Numbered from the stretch's first letter, positions 1 to 8,010 are shown. The stretch: 43,226 nucleotides of DNA from PHAA01 sp040217755 (GCA_040217755.1 JBEHWJ010000009.1:1-43226); one strand, 5' to 3'. The notes: a model not told the origin generated them from the letters alone. Made by a program: numbers and translations.

Positions 1-690
1 GACGGCTCGACAGCTGTCGGCGAGGAGGCGGGGGAATGCCCCTTCATGGAAGGCAATTGGCTGACCGACTGTGAGGCAGAGGAGCGGGAGGAAAAATTCC
101 GGCAGGCAGTTCAGCAGTTGATCTCCAGATTATCCCCGGCGTCGCCTGCCAATACAGGTCAGGGGTTGACCGATAGTTCAAGTCAGGAGTTGACCGATAG
201 ATCAAGTCAGGAGTTGACCAATAGGTCAACCCCTGCACATGGTTCAGCCCCGGCTGGGCCGGACCTAGCCGCTCCGCTAAAGACAGTTATAAAGACAGAT
301 ATAAAGACAGATATAAAGAAATTAAGAAAGAAAAAAGAATTCACTCCCGATATGCCGTCATACCAACTGTCATCATTGCTGTTGGAAAAGATAAAGGACA
401 ATATCCCCCATTTCAGAGAACCGAACCTGCAGGACTGGTCTCATGCCATGGACCTGTTATTGAGGATTGACAAGAAGGACGAGGAATTGGTCAGGGAGGT
501 GATCCTGTTCAGCCAGGAGGATGACTTCTGGTTGACCAATATCCATAGTCCCCAGAAACTGAGGAAACATTTCTACCAGCTGGATATGCAGCGGAGGAGA
601 AAGCGGGCCGGACCACGTGCGCCCAACACCAGGAGCGGCACTGATGATTGGCGCAACGAGAGCGAAGAGTATGAACAATTCTTCAAATGA
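1..690 (+). CDS. DnaD/phage-O-like replication protein, 5' end outside window
   Basis: The frame is open from the first base and an in-frame ATG occurs at 46, so the N-terminal (probably winged-helix DNA-binding) part most likely lies upstream of the window. The visible part has a low-complexity linker with three repeats of the type QELTDRSS, then KTVIKTDIKTDIKK and a basic run, then a compact C-terminal domain (about residues 105-190 from the ATG at 46). This architecture is typical of phage or integrative-element replication initiators that hand over to a DnaC-type loader, and the next gene is such a loader, overlapping the end of this one. The linker DNA carries 24-bp iterons (separate entry). 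The role in origin binding is inferred from family and context; the diagnostic N-terminus is not visible. Confidence 0.65.
   Translation, partial: DGSTAVGEEAGECPFMEGNWLTDCEAEEREEKFRQAVQQLISRLSPASPANTGQGLTDSSSQELTDRSSQELTNRSTPAHGSAPAGPDLAAPLKTVIKTDIKTDIKKLRKKKEFTPDMPSYQLSSLLLEKIKDNIPHFREPNLQDWSHAMDLLLRIDKKDEELVREVILFSQEDDFWLTNIHSPQKLRKHFYQLDMQRRRKRAGPRAPNTRSGTDDWRNESEEYEQFFK
158..229. repeat. Three 24-bp direct repeats (iteron-like) inside the replication gene
   Basis: Units run 158-181, 182-205 and 206-229, all beginning GTCAGG(A/G)GTTGACC. Each contains an inverted repeat; the third is perfect (TTGACCaataGGTCAA). They are followed within 50 bp by the AT-rich direct repeats AAAGACAGATAT at about 279-315. 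The arrangement resembles a lambda-type origin located inside the initiator gene. Origin activity is inferred, not shown. Confidence 0.6.
277..345. other. AT-rich 12-bp tandem repeats, possible DNA-unwinding element
   Basis: Near-identical 12-mers (AAAGACAGTTAT, then AAAGACAGATAT twice) run into a long A-rich purine tract ending near the EcoRI-like GAATTC at 338. The composition contrasts sharply with the GC-rich flanks. Placed just after the iterons, it would suit strand opening; it also encodes the lysine-rich linker of the protein. Confidence 0.4.
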
Positions 691-1348
691 CACCGACCGG
701 CGGATACAGGCGGTATGGGGTTATGTGGGCGTTCCCCCCAGCCTGGCCCATGCCACCCTGGACAATTACCGGCCCGGTTGCCCGGAGCAGCAGGAGGCTC
801 TGGACAAATGCCGGGAGTTTGCCCGGCAAGGCCTGCAGAACATATCCCGGGGCCGGGGGCTGGTGCTCAAGGGCTCGGTGGGCACCGGCAAGAGCCACCT
901 CAGCGTGGCCATGGTGCGCGCCATGATCGAAGCCAGCCCGGAACGATTCGGTAAACCCTTCAGCAGTTTACGGGTATTGGAGGATATCGAATACCCCGGC
1001 TGCCGCTGCTCCATGATCCCGGTATTCGACCTCTTGGAACGGCTGCGGGAATCATACAGCAGCCGGCGGCCCAAAACCGACCATGCCCAGCTGATCCGTC
1101 GCTGCAAGTTCGATGACCTGGTCATCCTGGACGACATCGGGGCCGAGAAGTCGACCGAATGGGTAGAGGAGCAGCTCTACGGGCTGATCGACCTCAGGTA
1201 CCGTTTCCGGCGCTCCACCTTACTCACCACCAACTGCAGCCTGACTCAGCTGGAGGGGAAGATGGGGACAAGGGCCTTGTCCCGGATATTGGAGATGTGC
1301 GAGTGCATCGGGGTAGGGGGTGATGACTGGAGAAAAACCCACCGCTAA
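644..1348 (+). CDS. DnaC-like ATP-binding helicase loader
   Basis: AAA+ ATPase of the DnaC/DnaI/IstB type that would load a replicative helicase. Visible motifs are Walker A GSVGTGKSHL, Walker B-like LVILDDIGAEKST and the sensor region LLTTNCSLTQLEG. At about 230 residues it has the usual length for a phage or element loader. The ATG at 644 is chosen because AGGAG lies 8 nt upstream (631-635); a GTG at 617 and an ATG at 671 are in-frame alternatives. It overlaps the end of the replication-protein gene, suggesting translational coupling. It is not obviously IstB, because no intact istA precedes it. Confidence 0.8.
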   Translation: MIGATRAKSMNNSSNDTDRRIQAVWGYVGVPPSLAHATLDNYRPGCPEQQEALDKCREFARQGLQNISRGRGLVLKGSVGTGKSHLSVAMVRAMIEASPERFGKPFSSLRVLEDIEYPGCRCSMIPVFDLLERLRESYSSRRPKTDHAQLIRRCKFDDLVILDDIGAEKSTEWVEEQLYGLIDLRYRFRRSTLLTTNCSLTQLEGKMGTRALSRILEMCECIGVGGDDWRKTHR

Positions 1349-1379
1349 TATTTACGACTTGAGAAAAGGAGGTCTGATT

Positions 1380-1481
1380 ATGATAAAGGCGACTGGAGTT
1401 GTCAGGAAGTACCTCCTCCCAGCGGGCTTGGCGCTTGCCCGGGGGAGGTTACATCCTTCCAGGGGAATCAAATGTTTCTGA
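1380..1481 (+). pseudogene. Truncated AbrB/SpoVT-type transition regulator start
   Basis: A strong AAAGGAGG site precedes an ATG whose first ten residues, MIKATGVVRK, match the conserved start of SpoVT/AbrB swapped-hairpin regulators. The similarity then stops abruptly and the frame ends after 33 codons. The break coincides with a GC-rich imperfect hairpin (1409-1452). I read it as the 5' remnant of an AbrB-family gene interrupted by a small structured insertion or deletion; a real 33-residue peptide cannot be excluded. Confidence 0.45.
1409..1452. repeat. GC-rich imperfect hairpin interrupting the AbrB-like frame
   Basis: The outer arms are GTACCTCCTCCC and GGGGGAGGTTAC, with an inner CGGGC/GCCCG stem. 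There is no T-run after it, so it is not a standard terminator. It may be the scar or body of a small mobile repeat. Confidence 0.35.
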
Positions 1482-1612
1482 TTATTACAAATATATCTAG
1501 CCTGTTAGTACGCCAGGGGACGGTTAAAGGGCAGGAAAAAACACCGGTGTGTGGAATTCAATTAGTACGAACAAGCCGTCTAGAGTTTCTTGAAGAAGGA
1601 GAGTGAAGCCGC

Positions 1613-3061
1613 ATGAAAACCGAGCAGGAGTACCGGGACAGCATCAGAGCCATGAAACCAGTCGTATACGCATTTGGTGAGAAAGTTGAGCAGATTGTTG
1701 ACCATCCGGCTTTTGCCCCGACACTTAACTCCATAGCCCTGACCTATAGGATGGCAAGGGAAACTGAGAACGAAAATCTTATGACGGTCAAATCCCCTTT
1801 CACCGGTAAACCGACCAACCGGTTTCTGCACATCTGCCAATCACCGGACGATTTATGTAAGAGAGGCGAACTGAGTAAATTTCTTACCCCGTTTCACGGC
1901 GCATGCATTGGAGCCCGCTGTGTCGGCACCGGAGCGCTGAATACCCTGTATGCCATCACCTATGAAATTGACAAAAAACATGGTACCGAATACCACGACC
2001 GCTTCGTAAATTTCCTGAAATACGTACAAGAAGAGGATCTGGTTACCAGCGGTATGGTTACCGACGCCAAAGGCGACCGCTCCCTTAGCCCCAGTCAGCA
2101 GGCGGATCCCGACGTCTACCTGCATATCGTGGAAAAACGGGAAGACGGGATTGTGGTCAGGGGCGCCAAAGCCCACCAGTCGGGTGCCGCCCTGGCCCAC
2201 TACAACCTGGTGGTTCCTACTACGTCCATGAAGGAAAATGAGAAGGAGTATGCAGTAGCCTTCGCCGTCCCTCCAAATGCGCCCGGCATTGTTCACATAG
2301 CCGAAGCGCCGGCCCCCAATGCCCGCCGCTTGATGGACAGCGACGCCATGGATTTCGGGAATGCAGAATATGGCGTGCACGGATCGACCCTGGTGGTGTT
2401 TAATCATGTCTTCATTCCCAACGAGATGGTCTTTATGTGCGGTGAATATGAATTTGCCGGTACGATGGCGGTGACCTTCGGGACCTTCCAGCGTTTGGCC
2501 ACGGCATGCTGCAAATCGGGCCATTGTGACCTGACTTACGGTGCGGCGGCGGTCGCTGCCGAGTATAACGGCGTTGACAAACTTGGTCACATCAAGGACA
2601 AAATCGTGGAGATGTCCTTCCAGTCGGCGCTGGCCTACGGAACCGCACTGGCCGCTGGTTATAAAGCCAAACAGCATCCCTCGGGCATCTTTATTCCGGA
2701 CGAACTGCTGGTCAACGCCTCCAAGCTGCAGGCAGTGGAAGCCGTCTGGGCCGCGTCAAAGTGGGCGGTTGAAATCGTGGGCGGCATAGTATGCACTGCG
2801 CCTACCCAAAAAGACTTAGATAATCCGGAGATTGCGGAATATGTAGATAAGTATTTCAAAGGCAAGGCCGATGTATCAACCGAGAACCGGGTGCGGATAG
2901 CCCGATTGGTTGAATACCTCTGCGGACAGGGCTCGATCGTGCCCACGGAATCATCCCATGGTGGTGGACCGGCTGCGGTTCAGAGGTTAGGCATGCGCAT
3001 GAATAACAACCTCAATTACCTTAAAGGCCGGGCCGAAAAAATGGCTGGCATAAAGAAATAG
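1613..3061 (+). CDS. 4-hydroxybutyryl-CoA dehydratase/vinylacetyl-CoA isomerase-like protein (HpaB family)
   Basis: This 482-residue protein matches the 4-hydroxybutyryl-CoA dehydratase (AbfD) branch of the HpaB/acyl-CoA-dehydrogenase-fold flavoproteins. Family stretches include TYEIDKKHGTEYHDRF, GDRSLSPSQQADPD and VEKREDGIVVRGAKAHQ. The classical enzyme dehydrates 4-hydroxybutyryl-CoA to crotonyl-CoA using FAD and a [4Fe-4S] cluster held by three Cys and one His. Here C98, C103 and C300 are plausible ligands, but the position aligned with the cluster His is Q293, and C98/C103 are one residue further apart than in AbfD as I recall it. A strong GAAGGAGAG site precedes the ATG. The nearby crotonyl-CoA pathway supports a role in CoA-ester metabolism, but the exact reaction is uncertain. 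Confidence 0.8.
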   Translation: MKTEQEYRDSIRAMKPVVYAFGEKVEQIVDHPAFAPTLNSIALTYRMARETENENLMTVKSPFTGKPTNRFLHICQSPDDLCKRGELSKFLTPFHGACIGARCVGTGALNTLYAITYEIDKKHGTEYHDRFVNFLKYVQEEDLVTSGMVTDAKGDRSLSPSQQADPDVYLHIVEKREDGIVVRGAKAHQSGAALAHYNLVVPTTSMKENEKEYAVAFAVPPNAPGIVHIAEAPAPNARRLMDSDAMDFGNAEYGVHGSTLVVFNHVFIPNEMVFMCGEYEFAGTMAVTFGTFQRLATACCKSGHCDLTYGAAAVAAEYNGVDKLGHIKDKIVEMSFQSALAYGTALAAGYKAKQHPSGIFIPDELLVNASKLQAVEAVWAASKWAVEIVGGIVCTAPTQKDLDNPEIAEYVDKYFKGKADVSTENRVRIARLVEYLCGQGSIVPTESSHGGGPAAVQRLGMRMNNNLNYLKGRAEKMAGIKK

Positions 3062-3063
3062 TT

Positions 3064-3122
3064 GAAGGGACACACCCCCCGCGCCAGATAGACTTTTCCA
3101 GCGGCGGGCATTGTGTCCCTTC
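3064..3122. terminator. Strong hairpin after the dehydratase-like gene
   Basis: Perfect 11-bp arms GAAGGGACACA (3064-3074) and TGTGTCCCTTC (3112-3122) enclose a second GC-rich stem. It begins two bases after the stop codon and lies between converging genes. There is no long T-run, so it could be a weak or bidirectional terminator or an mRNA 3'-end stabiliser. Confidence 0.5.
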
Positions 3123-3289
3123 TCCGCCTTAGAATCCAGAAGCCAAATCCTAGTCAATCTTATTAGCGCAGTTATGAACATAGCAATTGCGCAGGAAAGA
3201 GCTTAATCGCGGAGCAAATGGAGATATTTTTGTATCAAGACCACTAATAATATAGATAACAAACATTAATAGCCATAAATCAGCGATAT

Positions 3290-4696
3290 CTATTTTAGGA
3301 TTTCTTCAAGTGAATATTTATTTATTTTTTTATATAGCGCCGAGATGTGAAGGCCCAGCTTATCGGCAGCCAATTTTTTTGAACCGTTGGATGCTTTGAG
3401 CACTTCAAGTAGCTTGTTTTTTTCGCAAAGGTCCATGTACTCCTTCAAATCGACATCCTCAATAAAATCAAGTTGGCTATTTGATTCAGCTTGTGGATTT
3501 AATAGTTCGGAAATATGTTCCGGAGTAATAGATGAGCTTTCCTCCAAGCTTGCTATTAAAGCAGCTTGCTCTATAATATTTTCTAACTCTCTAACATTGC
3601 CTGGCCAGTCATAAGAATAAAAAGAGTGGAAGACATCAGGATGGATAGCATGTACTTCAACATTTTCTCTTTTAATATATTTCTTCAAGAACAATTTTGC
3701 TAATGATTGAATATCGTCTCTCCTCTCACGAAGCGGGGGGATGTTAAGCTCCATGACATTAAGACGATAGAATAGATCTTTCCTAAATGAACCTTCTTGT
3801 TGCATAGCCTTCAAGTCTTTGTTAGTAGCAGCTATTACCCTAATATCAATACTTATGGGATGTCTCTGATTGCCTAGTGGATCAACTTCTCTTTCCTGGA
3901 GCACAGTTAATAGTTTAGACTGCATAAATGGCGTCATTTCAGCGATCTCATCCAAAAAGATAGTCCCCCCATCTGCCAATAAGAACTTGCCTTTCTGTCC
4001 GCCCTTTCGTGCTCCTGTAAAGACTCCATCCTCAAAACCAAATAACTCTGCTTCAAGCAAATTTTCTGGAATTGCTGCGCAATTGACGCGGATAAATGGT
4101 CCATCCTTGCGTCTGCTAGCCGAGTGAATAGCTTTAGCGAACAAATCTTTTCCAGTTCCAGTTTCGCCGGTGATTAGAATAGTACTATAAGTCATGGCCA
4201 TTTTTTGGGCTAGGTGTTTAACTTTTTGGAAATCCCTATTTTCACCGATGATCGAATCAAAACTATATAGTAGGTTCTCTTGTTGTCGTTGCAATTTTCT
4301 TGCTTCATCAGCTCGTCTTTGAAAATTGAGTATCATTTCAGTGAAACGATATGGTCCATTCATGTTCAAAAACATACTTCTACAAACCACTCCAATTATG
4401 CGACCACTCTTAATTACGGGGTGAGCTCGGCCTATGGAATCCTCCCCGTTGCATGTAAAAATATAGAAATCATCCGCTTGACCGCTTCTTAGAACCTTCA
4501 TCGCATGAGTATAAGGTGTAATATCTTCAATATATCTTCCCATGACTTCTTCGCGGGAAAATCCTAAAGCAATTAAGTAGGTGTTGTTGACAAAAATTAC
4601 ACGGCCTCTAGAATCAGTTGCAATCACCGCTTGGTACGGATCATCGAAAAGATAATCGCGGACGCAAGTCATCGTTAAATCCTGTTCATCCAGCAA
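3290..4696 (-). CDS. PAS-domain sigma-54-dependent transcriptional activator
   Basis: Cytoplasmic enhancer-binding protein of 468 residues. A PAS sensor domain (about 10-125) is followed by an AAA+ sigma-54 interaction domain (about 145-375) with Walker A GETGTGKD and Walker B GTIFLDEIAEM, and by a C-terminal Fis-type helix-turn-helix (GSKKLAADKLGLHISALYKK). The sigma-54-contacting loop reads GVFTGA instead of the usual GAFTGA. There is no phosphoreceiver domain, so the signal is probably a small ligand read by PAS. A TTG start is chosen because GGAGGGG lies 7 nt upstream on the minus strand. It is divergent from the beta-oxidation genes, which carry a -24/-12 promoter, so it is very probably their activator. 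Confidence 0.92.
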   Translation of the reverse strand: MLDEQDLTMTCVRDYLFDDPYQAVIATDSRGRVIFVNNTYLIALGFSREEVMGRYIEDITPYTHAMKVLRSGQADDFYIFTCNGEDSIGRAHPVIKSGRIIGVVCRSMFLNMNGPYRFTEMILNFQRRADEARKLQRQQENLLYSFDSIIGENRDFQKVKHLAQKMAMTYSTILITGETGTGKDLFAKAIHSASRRKDGPFIRVNCAAIPENLLEAELFGFEDGVFTGARKGGQKGKFLLADGGTIFLDEIAEMTPFMQSKLLTVLQEREVDPLGNQRHPISIDIRVIAATNKDLKAMQQEGSFRKDLFYRLNVMELNIPPLRERRDDIQSLAKLFLKKYIKRENVEVHAIHPDVFHSFYSYDWPGNVRELENIIEQAALIASLEESSSITPEHISELLNPQAESNSQLDFIEDVDLKEYMDLCEKNKLLEVLKASNGSKKLAADKLGLHISALYKKINKYSLEEILK

Positions 4697-5030
4697 AACA
4701 TGTCCCCTCCATTAAATTAATCTCGACATACAGTTCATGAGTATAAACGACTGAAACAACACACCCTCATTGGGATCGTTCTGTATTTATCATCTAATAT
4801 CATCCCTATGTATTTGAGTCTATCATCCAAACCAGGTCAAATGAGCCTTGTGAAAACTTGATCTTATGAATCTCGTGCATTAAGAAATGGATTTTCCCCT
4901 GTAAATCTCCATCGATAGAATTAATTATTCATGTTTCTACTCTAAAAGAGCGGCCAAAATGCAGCCTCTTTCTCATTTCGGTACCCCCAATTTTTCTCCG
5001 ACCGGATAATATAATCTTCGGTATAAAAAT

Positions 5031-5058
5031 CAACAATGCCTATATACAGGCATTGTTG
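5031..5058. promoter_or_regulatory. 28-bp palindrome, probable operator or activator site
   Basis: Perfect arms CAACAATGCCT (5031-5041) and AGGCATTGTTG (5048-5058) flank a 6-bp ATATAC centre. The right edge is only 4 bp before the -24 element, closer than a usual sigma-54 enhancer, so it may act as a repressor operator or a promoter-proximal activator site. No T-run follows it on the plus strand. Confidence 0.5.
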
Positions 5059-5062
5059 AGGT

Positions 5063-5078
5063 TGGCACGTAACGTGCG
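5063..5078 (+). promoter_or_regulatory. Sigma-54 (-24/-12) promoter for the beta-oxidation operon
   Basis: TGGCAC-N5-GTGCG matches the consensus TGGCAC-N5-TTGCA, with the GG and GC dinucleotides correctly spaced. It overlaps a smaller palindrome, GCACGTAACGTGC. It lies about 45 bp upstream of the first start codon and next to a divergent sigma-54 activator gene. Confidence 0.75.
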
Positions 5079-5122
5079 TTATTACAGGTCATGGAGAACA
5101 TCATATTTTTCTAGGAGGTGAA

Positions 5123-6013
5123 ATGAGGAATTCCCGGATTAATAACGCTGGAAGGGGTGCGCTAATGAAAGTGATTGGAGTCCTGGGTGCAGGAATAATG
5201 GGTAGTGGTATAGCACAGGTTATGGCAGAAGTAGGATACCAGGTAATAGTAAATGATATCTCAGACCAGATGTTGGATAAGGCAACCAAGGATATGCAGA
5301 AAAATTGGCAAAAGGCGGTTGATAAACAGAAAATAACAGCTGAGCAAATGACAGAATATTTAAATAAGGTGGTTTTCTCGAGCACTATCACCAGTCTAAA
5401 GGATGCCGATATGGTAATTGAGGCAGTTGCTGAGAATATGGCTTTGAAACAGTCAATTATGGCTCAGTTAGATGAAATTTGTGACAGTAAGACGATATTT
5501 GCATCCAACACCTCGACGCTTCCGGTAGCTGAAATAGCCTGTGCTACCAAAAGACCTGAACAGGTGGTGGGTATGCATTTTTTCAATCCCGTACCGTTGA
5601 TGAAATTAGTCGAAATTGTCCAAGCAACGGCTACAGCGGATTCTACAGTTGAAGCAGTTAAACAAGTTGTCATAAATGTTAAGAAAGTTCCGGTAGTAGC
5701 CAAGGATACCCCTGGATTCATTGTTAACCGGGTTTTGACCCCTGCCATCATGGAGGCTATGACAGCTTTCGGCGATGGGGTTGCAAGTGCCGCAGACATT
5801 GACACCGCAATGAAACTCGGAGTCAACTGGCCCATCGGTCCCTTGGCACTGGCCGACATGATAGGCTTGGATACCCTTCTGAGTGGTTCGGAGACATTTG
5901 TGAGGGAATTCACAGATCAAAAATATCGCCCACCCCACGTACTTCGCCAGATGGTTCGAGCGAATCGACTAGGAATGAAAACGGGGAAGGGATTCTACGA
6001 CTACGGCAAATAG
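5123..6013 (+). CDS. hbd: 3-hydroxybutyryl-CoA dehydrogenase
   Basis: NAD(P)-dependent oxidation of 3-hydroxybutyryl-CoA to acetoacetyl-CoA, the third step of butyrate/crotonate beta-oxidation. An N-terminal Rossmann motif GVLGAGIMGSG is followed by the catalytic region GMHFFNPVPLMKLVEIV and the C-terminal dimerisation domain ending GKGFYDYGK. AGGAGGTG immediately precedes the ATG at 5123. The conserved domain starts at residue 15, and a second in-frame ATG at 5165, preceded by GGAAGGGG, gives the usual family length of 282, so the true start may be 5165. It is the first gene after the -24/-12 promoter, and the crotonase gene follows by 12 bp, so they are likely cotranscribed. Confidence 0.95.
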   Translation: MRNSRINNAGRGALMKVIGVLGAGIMGSGIAQVMAEVGYQVIVNDISDQMLDKATKDMQKNWQKAVDKQKITAEQMTEYLNKVVFSSTITSLKDADMVIEAVAENMALKQSIMAQLDEICDSKTIFASNTSTLPVAEIACATKRPEQVVGMHFFNPVPLMKLVEIVQATATADSTVEAVKQVVINVKKVPVVAKDTPGFIVNRVLTPAIMEAMTAFGDGVASAADIDTAMKLGVNWPIGPLALADMIGLDTLLSGSETFVREFTDQKYRPPHVLRQMVRANRLGMKTGKGFYDYGK

Positions 6014-6025
6014 TGAGGTGAGAAT

Positions 6026-6805
6026 ATGGAGTACAAAAATCTGATTTACACCAAGGAACAAGGGCTAGGAGTCCTGATTCTGAATCGCCCCAAAGCGTTC
6101 AATGCTCTCAACAAAGAATTGATCGATGAACTCAACCAATTACTGGCCATTTTGGAAGCGGACAACAAATTAGGGGCATTGATTATCACCGGAGGAAACA
6201 AAGTCTTTGCAGCCGGTGGCGATGTAGGAGGAATGCTCAATGCAAATACGTTAGATATATATTTCTATAGCCAAAAGATCAACCAAGCATTTGATCGACT
6301 AGAAGCCTTGGCTTGTCCAACTATTGCAGCTATAAACGGACCCGCGCTGGGTGGTGGTTGCGAACTGGCTATGTGCTGTGACTTCCGTATAGCCGGCGAG
6401 AAATCGCTCTTTGGTCAACCAGAGATATCTCTAGGTATTCTACCCGGTGCGGGTGGAACCCAGCGACTGGCTAAGCTGGTAGGCATATCACGGGCGAAAG
6501 AAATGATTTTTATGGGAGCTCCCATTAAAGCCCAACAGGCTTTGAACATTGGACTCATCAACCAAGTGGTTGCTGATGAAGAAGTATTAGATGAAGCAAA
6601 AAAAATGGCCGCTCGGCTTTTGGAGAAACCTGGCATCGCCTTAAGGTTTGCTAAGGAAGCCATTAATACCGGGGTTAATATGGATGCCAATGCAGGCAAG
6701 GTTTTAGAGAAGGCCCGCTTTGCCATGGTATTTTCTACCCATGATCAAAAAGAAGGCATGAAAGCATTTAATGAAAAAAGGGCCCCGAAATTTTCGAATG
6801 ATTAG
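6026..6805 (+). CDS. Enoyl-CoA hydratase (crotonase)
   Basis: Hydrates crotonyl-CoA to 3-hydroxybutyryl-CoA, or the reverse. The 259-residue crotonase fold has both catalytic glutamates in their usual contexts: ALGGGCELAMCCD and FGQPEISLGILPGAGGTQ. The oxyanion-hole segment AAGGDVGGM is also present. A GTGAGG site precedes the ATG. It lies 12 bp after hbd and about 20 bp before the thiolase, so it is within one operon. Both catalytic acids are intact, so a hydratase role is more likely than an isomerase role. Confidence 0.93.
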   Translation: MEYKNLIYTKEQGLGVLILNRPKAFNALNKELIDELNQLLAILEADNKLGALIITGGNKVFAAGGDVGGMLNANTLDIYFYSQKINQAFDRLEALACPTIAAINGPALGGGCELAMCCDFRIAGEKSLFGQPEISLGILPGAGGTQRLAKLVGISRAKEMIFMGAPIKAQQALNIGLINQVVADEEVLDEAKKMAARLLEKPGIALRFAKEAINTGVNMDANAGKVLEKARFAMVFSTHDQKEGMKAFNEKRAPKFSND

Positions 6806-6825
6806 GAATTGAGAGGAGAGGGATT

Positions 6826-8010
6826 ATGAGAGAAGTAGTAATGGTGAGTGGGGCACGTACCCCCATCGGTGATTTTTTGGGGATACTTTCCAAGTTCTCA
6901 GCAGTTCAACTGGGAACGTTCGCTGCGGCTGATGCAATTAGGAGAGCCGGTATCGATCCTAAAGAGATCGATAATGTTACCGGTGGCCATTGTATATCTG
7001 CCGGCACCGGGGGAAATGCTGCACGACAAATACAGGGCAGATTGGGCGTTCCCTGGAAGGCGCCTGGAATGACACTTCATCAAGCTTGCGCCTCGTCAAT
7101 GCGGGCATTGGAGATTGCTGCAGCTGACATTATGCTGGGCAGATCCGAAACCGCATTGATAATAGGGATGGAGAGTATGTCTCAATCGCCTTATATTCTG
7201 AAGAAAGCCAGACTGGGATATCGTATGGGTGATGGTAACGATGGCCCACTTGATGAATTAACCAGCGGCACATTGATTTGTCCCATATATGGTCATCATA
7301 TGGGAGTAACCGCCGAGAACATAGCCGAGAAATATGGAATTAGCCGCGAGGATCAGGATGCGCTTGCTTTCTTGAGTCAACAGAGAGCTAGTGCAGCTAC
7401 TAAAAACGGAATCTGGAGACAAGAGATTACACCCGTTGAAGTGAAGACCAAAAAAGGCCCCAAAATTATTGATTTTGATGAGCATGTGAGAGATGATATC
7501 ACACTGGAAGGCCTAGCTAAATTGCAACCAGCTTTTAAAAAAGGCGGGACGGTAACCCCGGGCAATGCTTCGGGTCTTAATGACGGGGCAGCAGCGGCCA
7601 TAATCATGAGCAGGGAAAAAGCTCATAGCTTGGGATTAAAGCCCATATGTAAGATTAGTGCAATTACTTCATACGGTGTTGAGCCAGAAATCATGGGTAT
7701 AGGGCCGGTTTACGCCATTCCCAAAGCCTTGAAATTGGCCGGCTATGAGTTGAACGATGTTGACTATTATGAAATCAATGAGGCTTTTGCAGCGCAATGT
7801 TTAGCTGTACAAAGTGAACTAAAAATAGAAACAGACAAACTGAACGCTAACGGTTCAGGTATATCTTTAGGCCATCCGGTAGGAATGACAGGCGTTCGCT
7901 TAATAATATCGTTGGCGAATGAATTGAATAGGCGCGGTGGAAAAGTGGGTGTGGCCTCGCTGTGCGCGGGCATGGGCCCAGCAGGAGCCGCTGTAATAGA
8001 AGCAATTTAA
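6826..8010 (+). CDS. Acetyl-CoA C-acetyltransferase (thiolase)
   Basis: Cleaves acetoacetyl-CoA with CoA to two acetyl-CoA, the last step of the pathway. The 394-residue length fits biosynthetic/degradative thiolases. The nucleophilic Cys is C88 in LHQACASSMRAL, a variant of the usual VCGSG context, followed by H350 in GISLGHPVGMTG and C380 in SLCAGMGPAG. GAGAGGAGAGGG precedes the ATG. The variant around the nucleophile could alter chain-length preference; this is speculation. It sits in the same operon as hbd and crotonase. Confidence 0.92.
   Translation: MREVVMVSGARTPIGDFLGILSKFSAVQLGTFAAADAIRRAGIDPKEIDNVTGGHCISAGTGGNAARQIQGRLGVPWKAPGMTLHQACASSMRALEIAAADIMLGRSETALIIGMESMSQSPYILKKARLGYRMGDGNDGPLDELTSGTLICPIYGHHMGVTAENIAEKYGISREDQDALAFLSQQRASAATKNGIWRQEITPVEVKTKKGPKIIDFDEHVRDDITLEGLAKLQPAFKKGGTVTPGNASGLNDGAAAAIIMSREKAHSLGLKPICKISAITSYGVEPEIMGIGPVYAIPKALKLAGYELNDVDYYEINEAFAAQCLAVQSELKIETDKLNANGSGISLGHPVGMTGVRLIISLANELNRRGGKVGVASLCAGMGPAGAAVIEAI

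Larger units (their letters stand above)
4697..5122. promoter_or_regulatory. Divergent regulatory region between the activator and hbd
   Basis: This AT-rich 426-bp region has no convincing gene. It holds the 28-bp dyad at 5031-5058, the sigma-54 promoter at 5063-5078 and a weaker hairpin with AAAGAG/CTCTTT arms near 4943-4970. It is the expected place for activator binding sites and for the activator's own promoter. Confidence 0.6.

Noticed and set aside
1853..2677. 274-residue minus-strand reading frame
   Set aside because: It is the antisense of the 4-hydroxybutyryl-CoA dehydratase-like gene, whose plus-strand protein has clear family motifs; the minus product shows none.
5031..5058. Rho-independent terminator reading
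   Set aside because: The hairpin lacks a T-run on the plus strand, and no minus-strand gene precedes the T-rich side; a regulatory dyad fits better.
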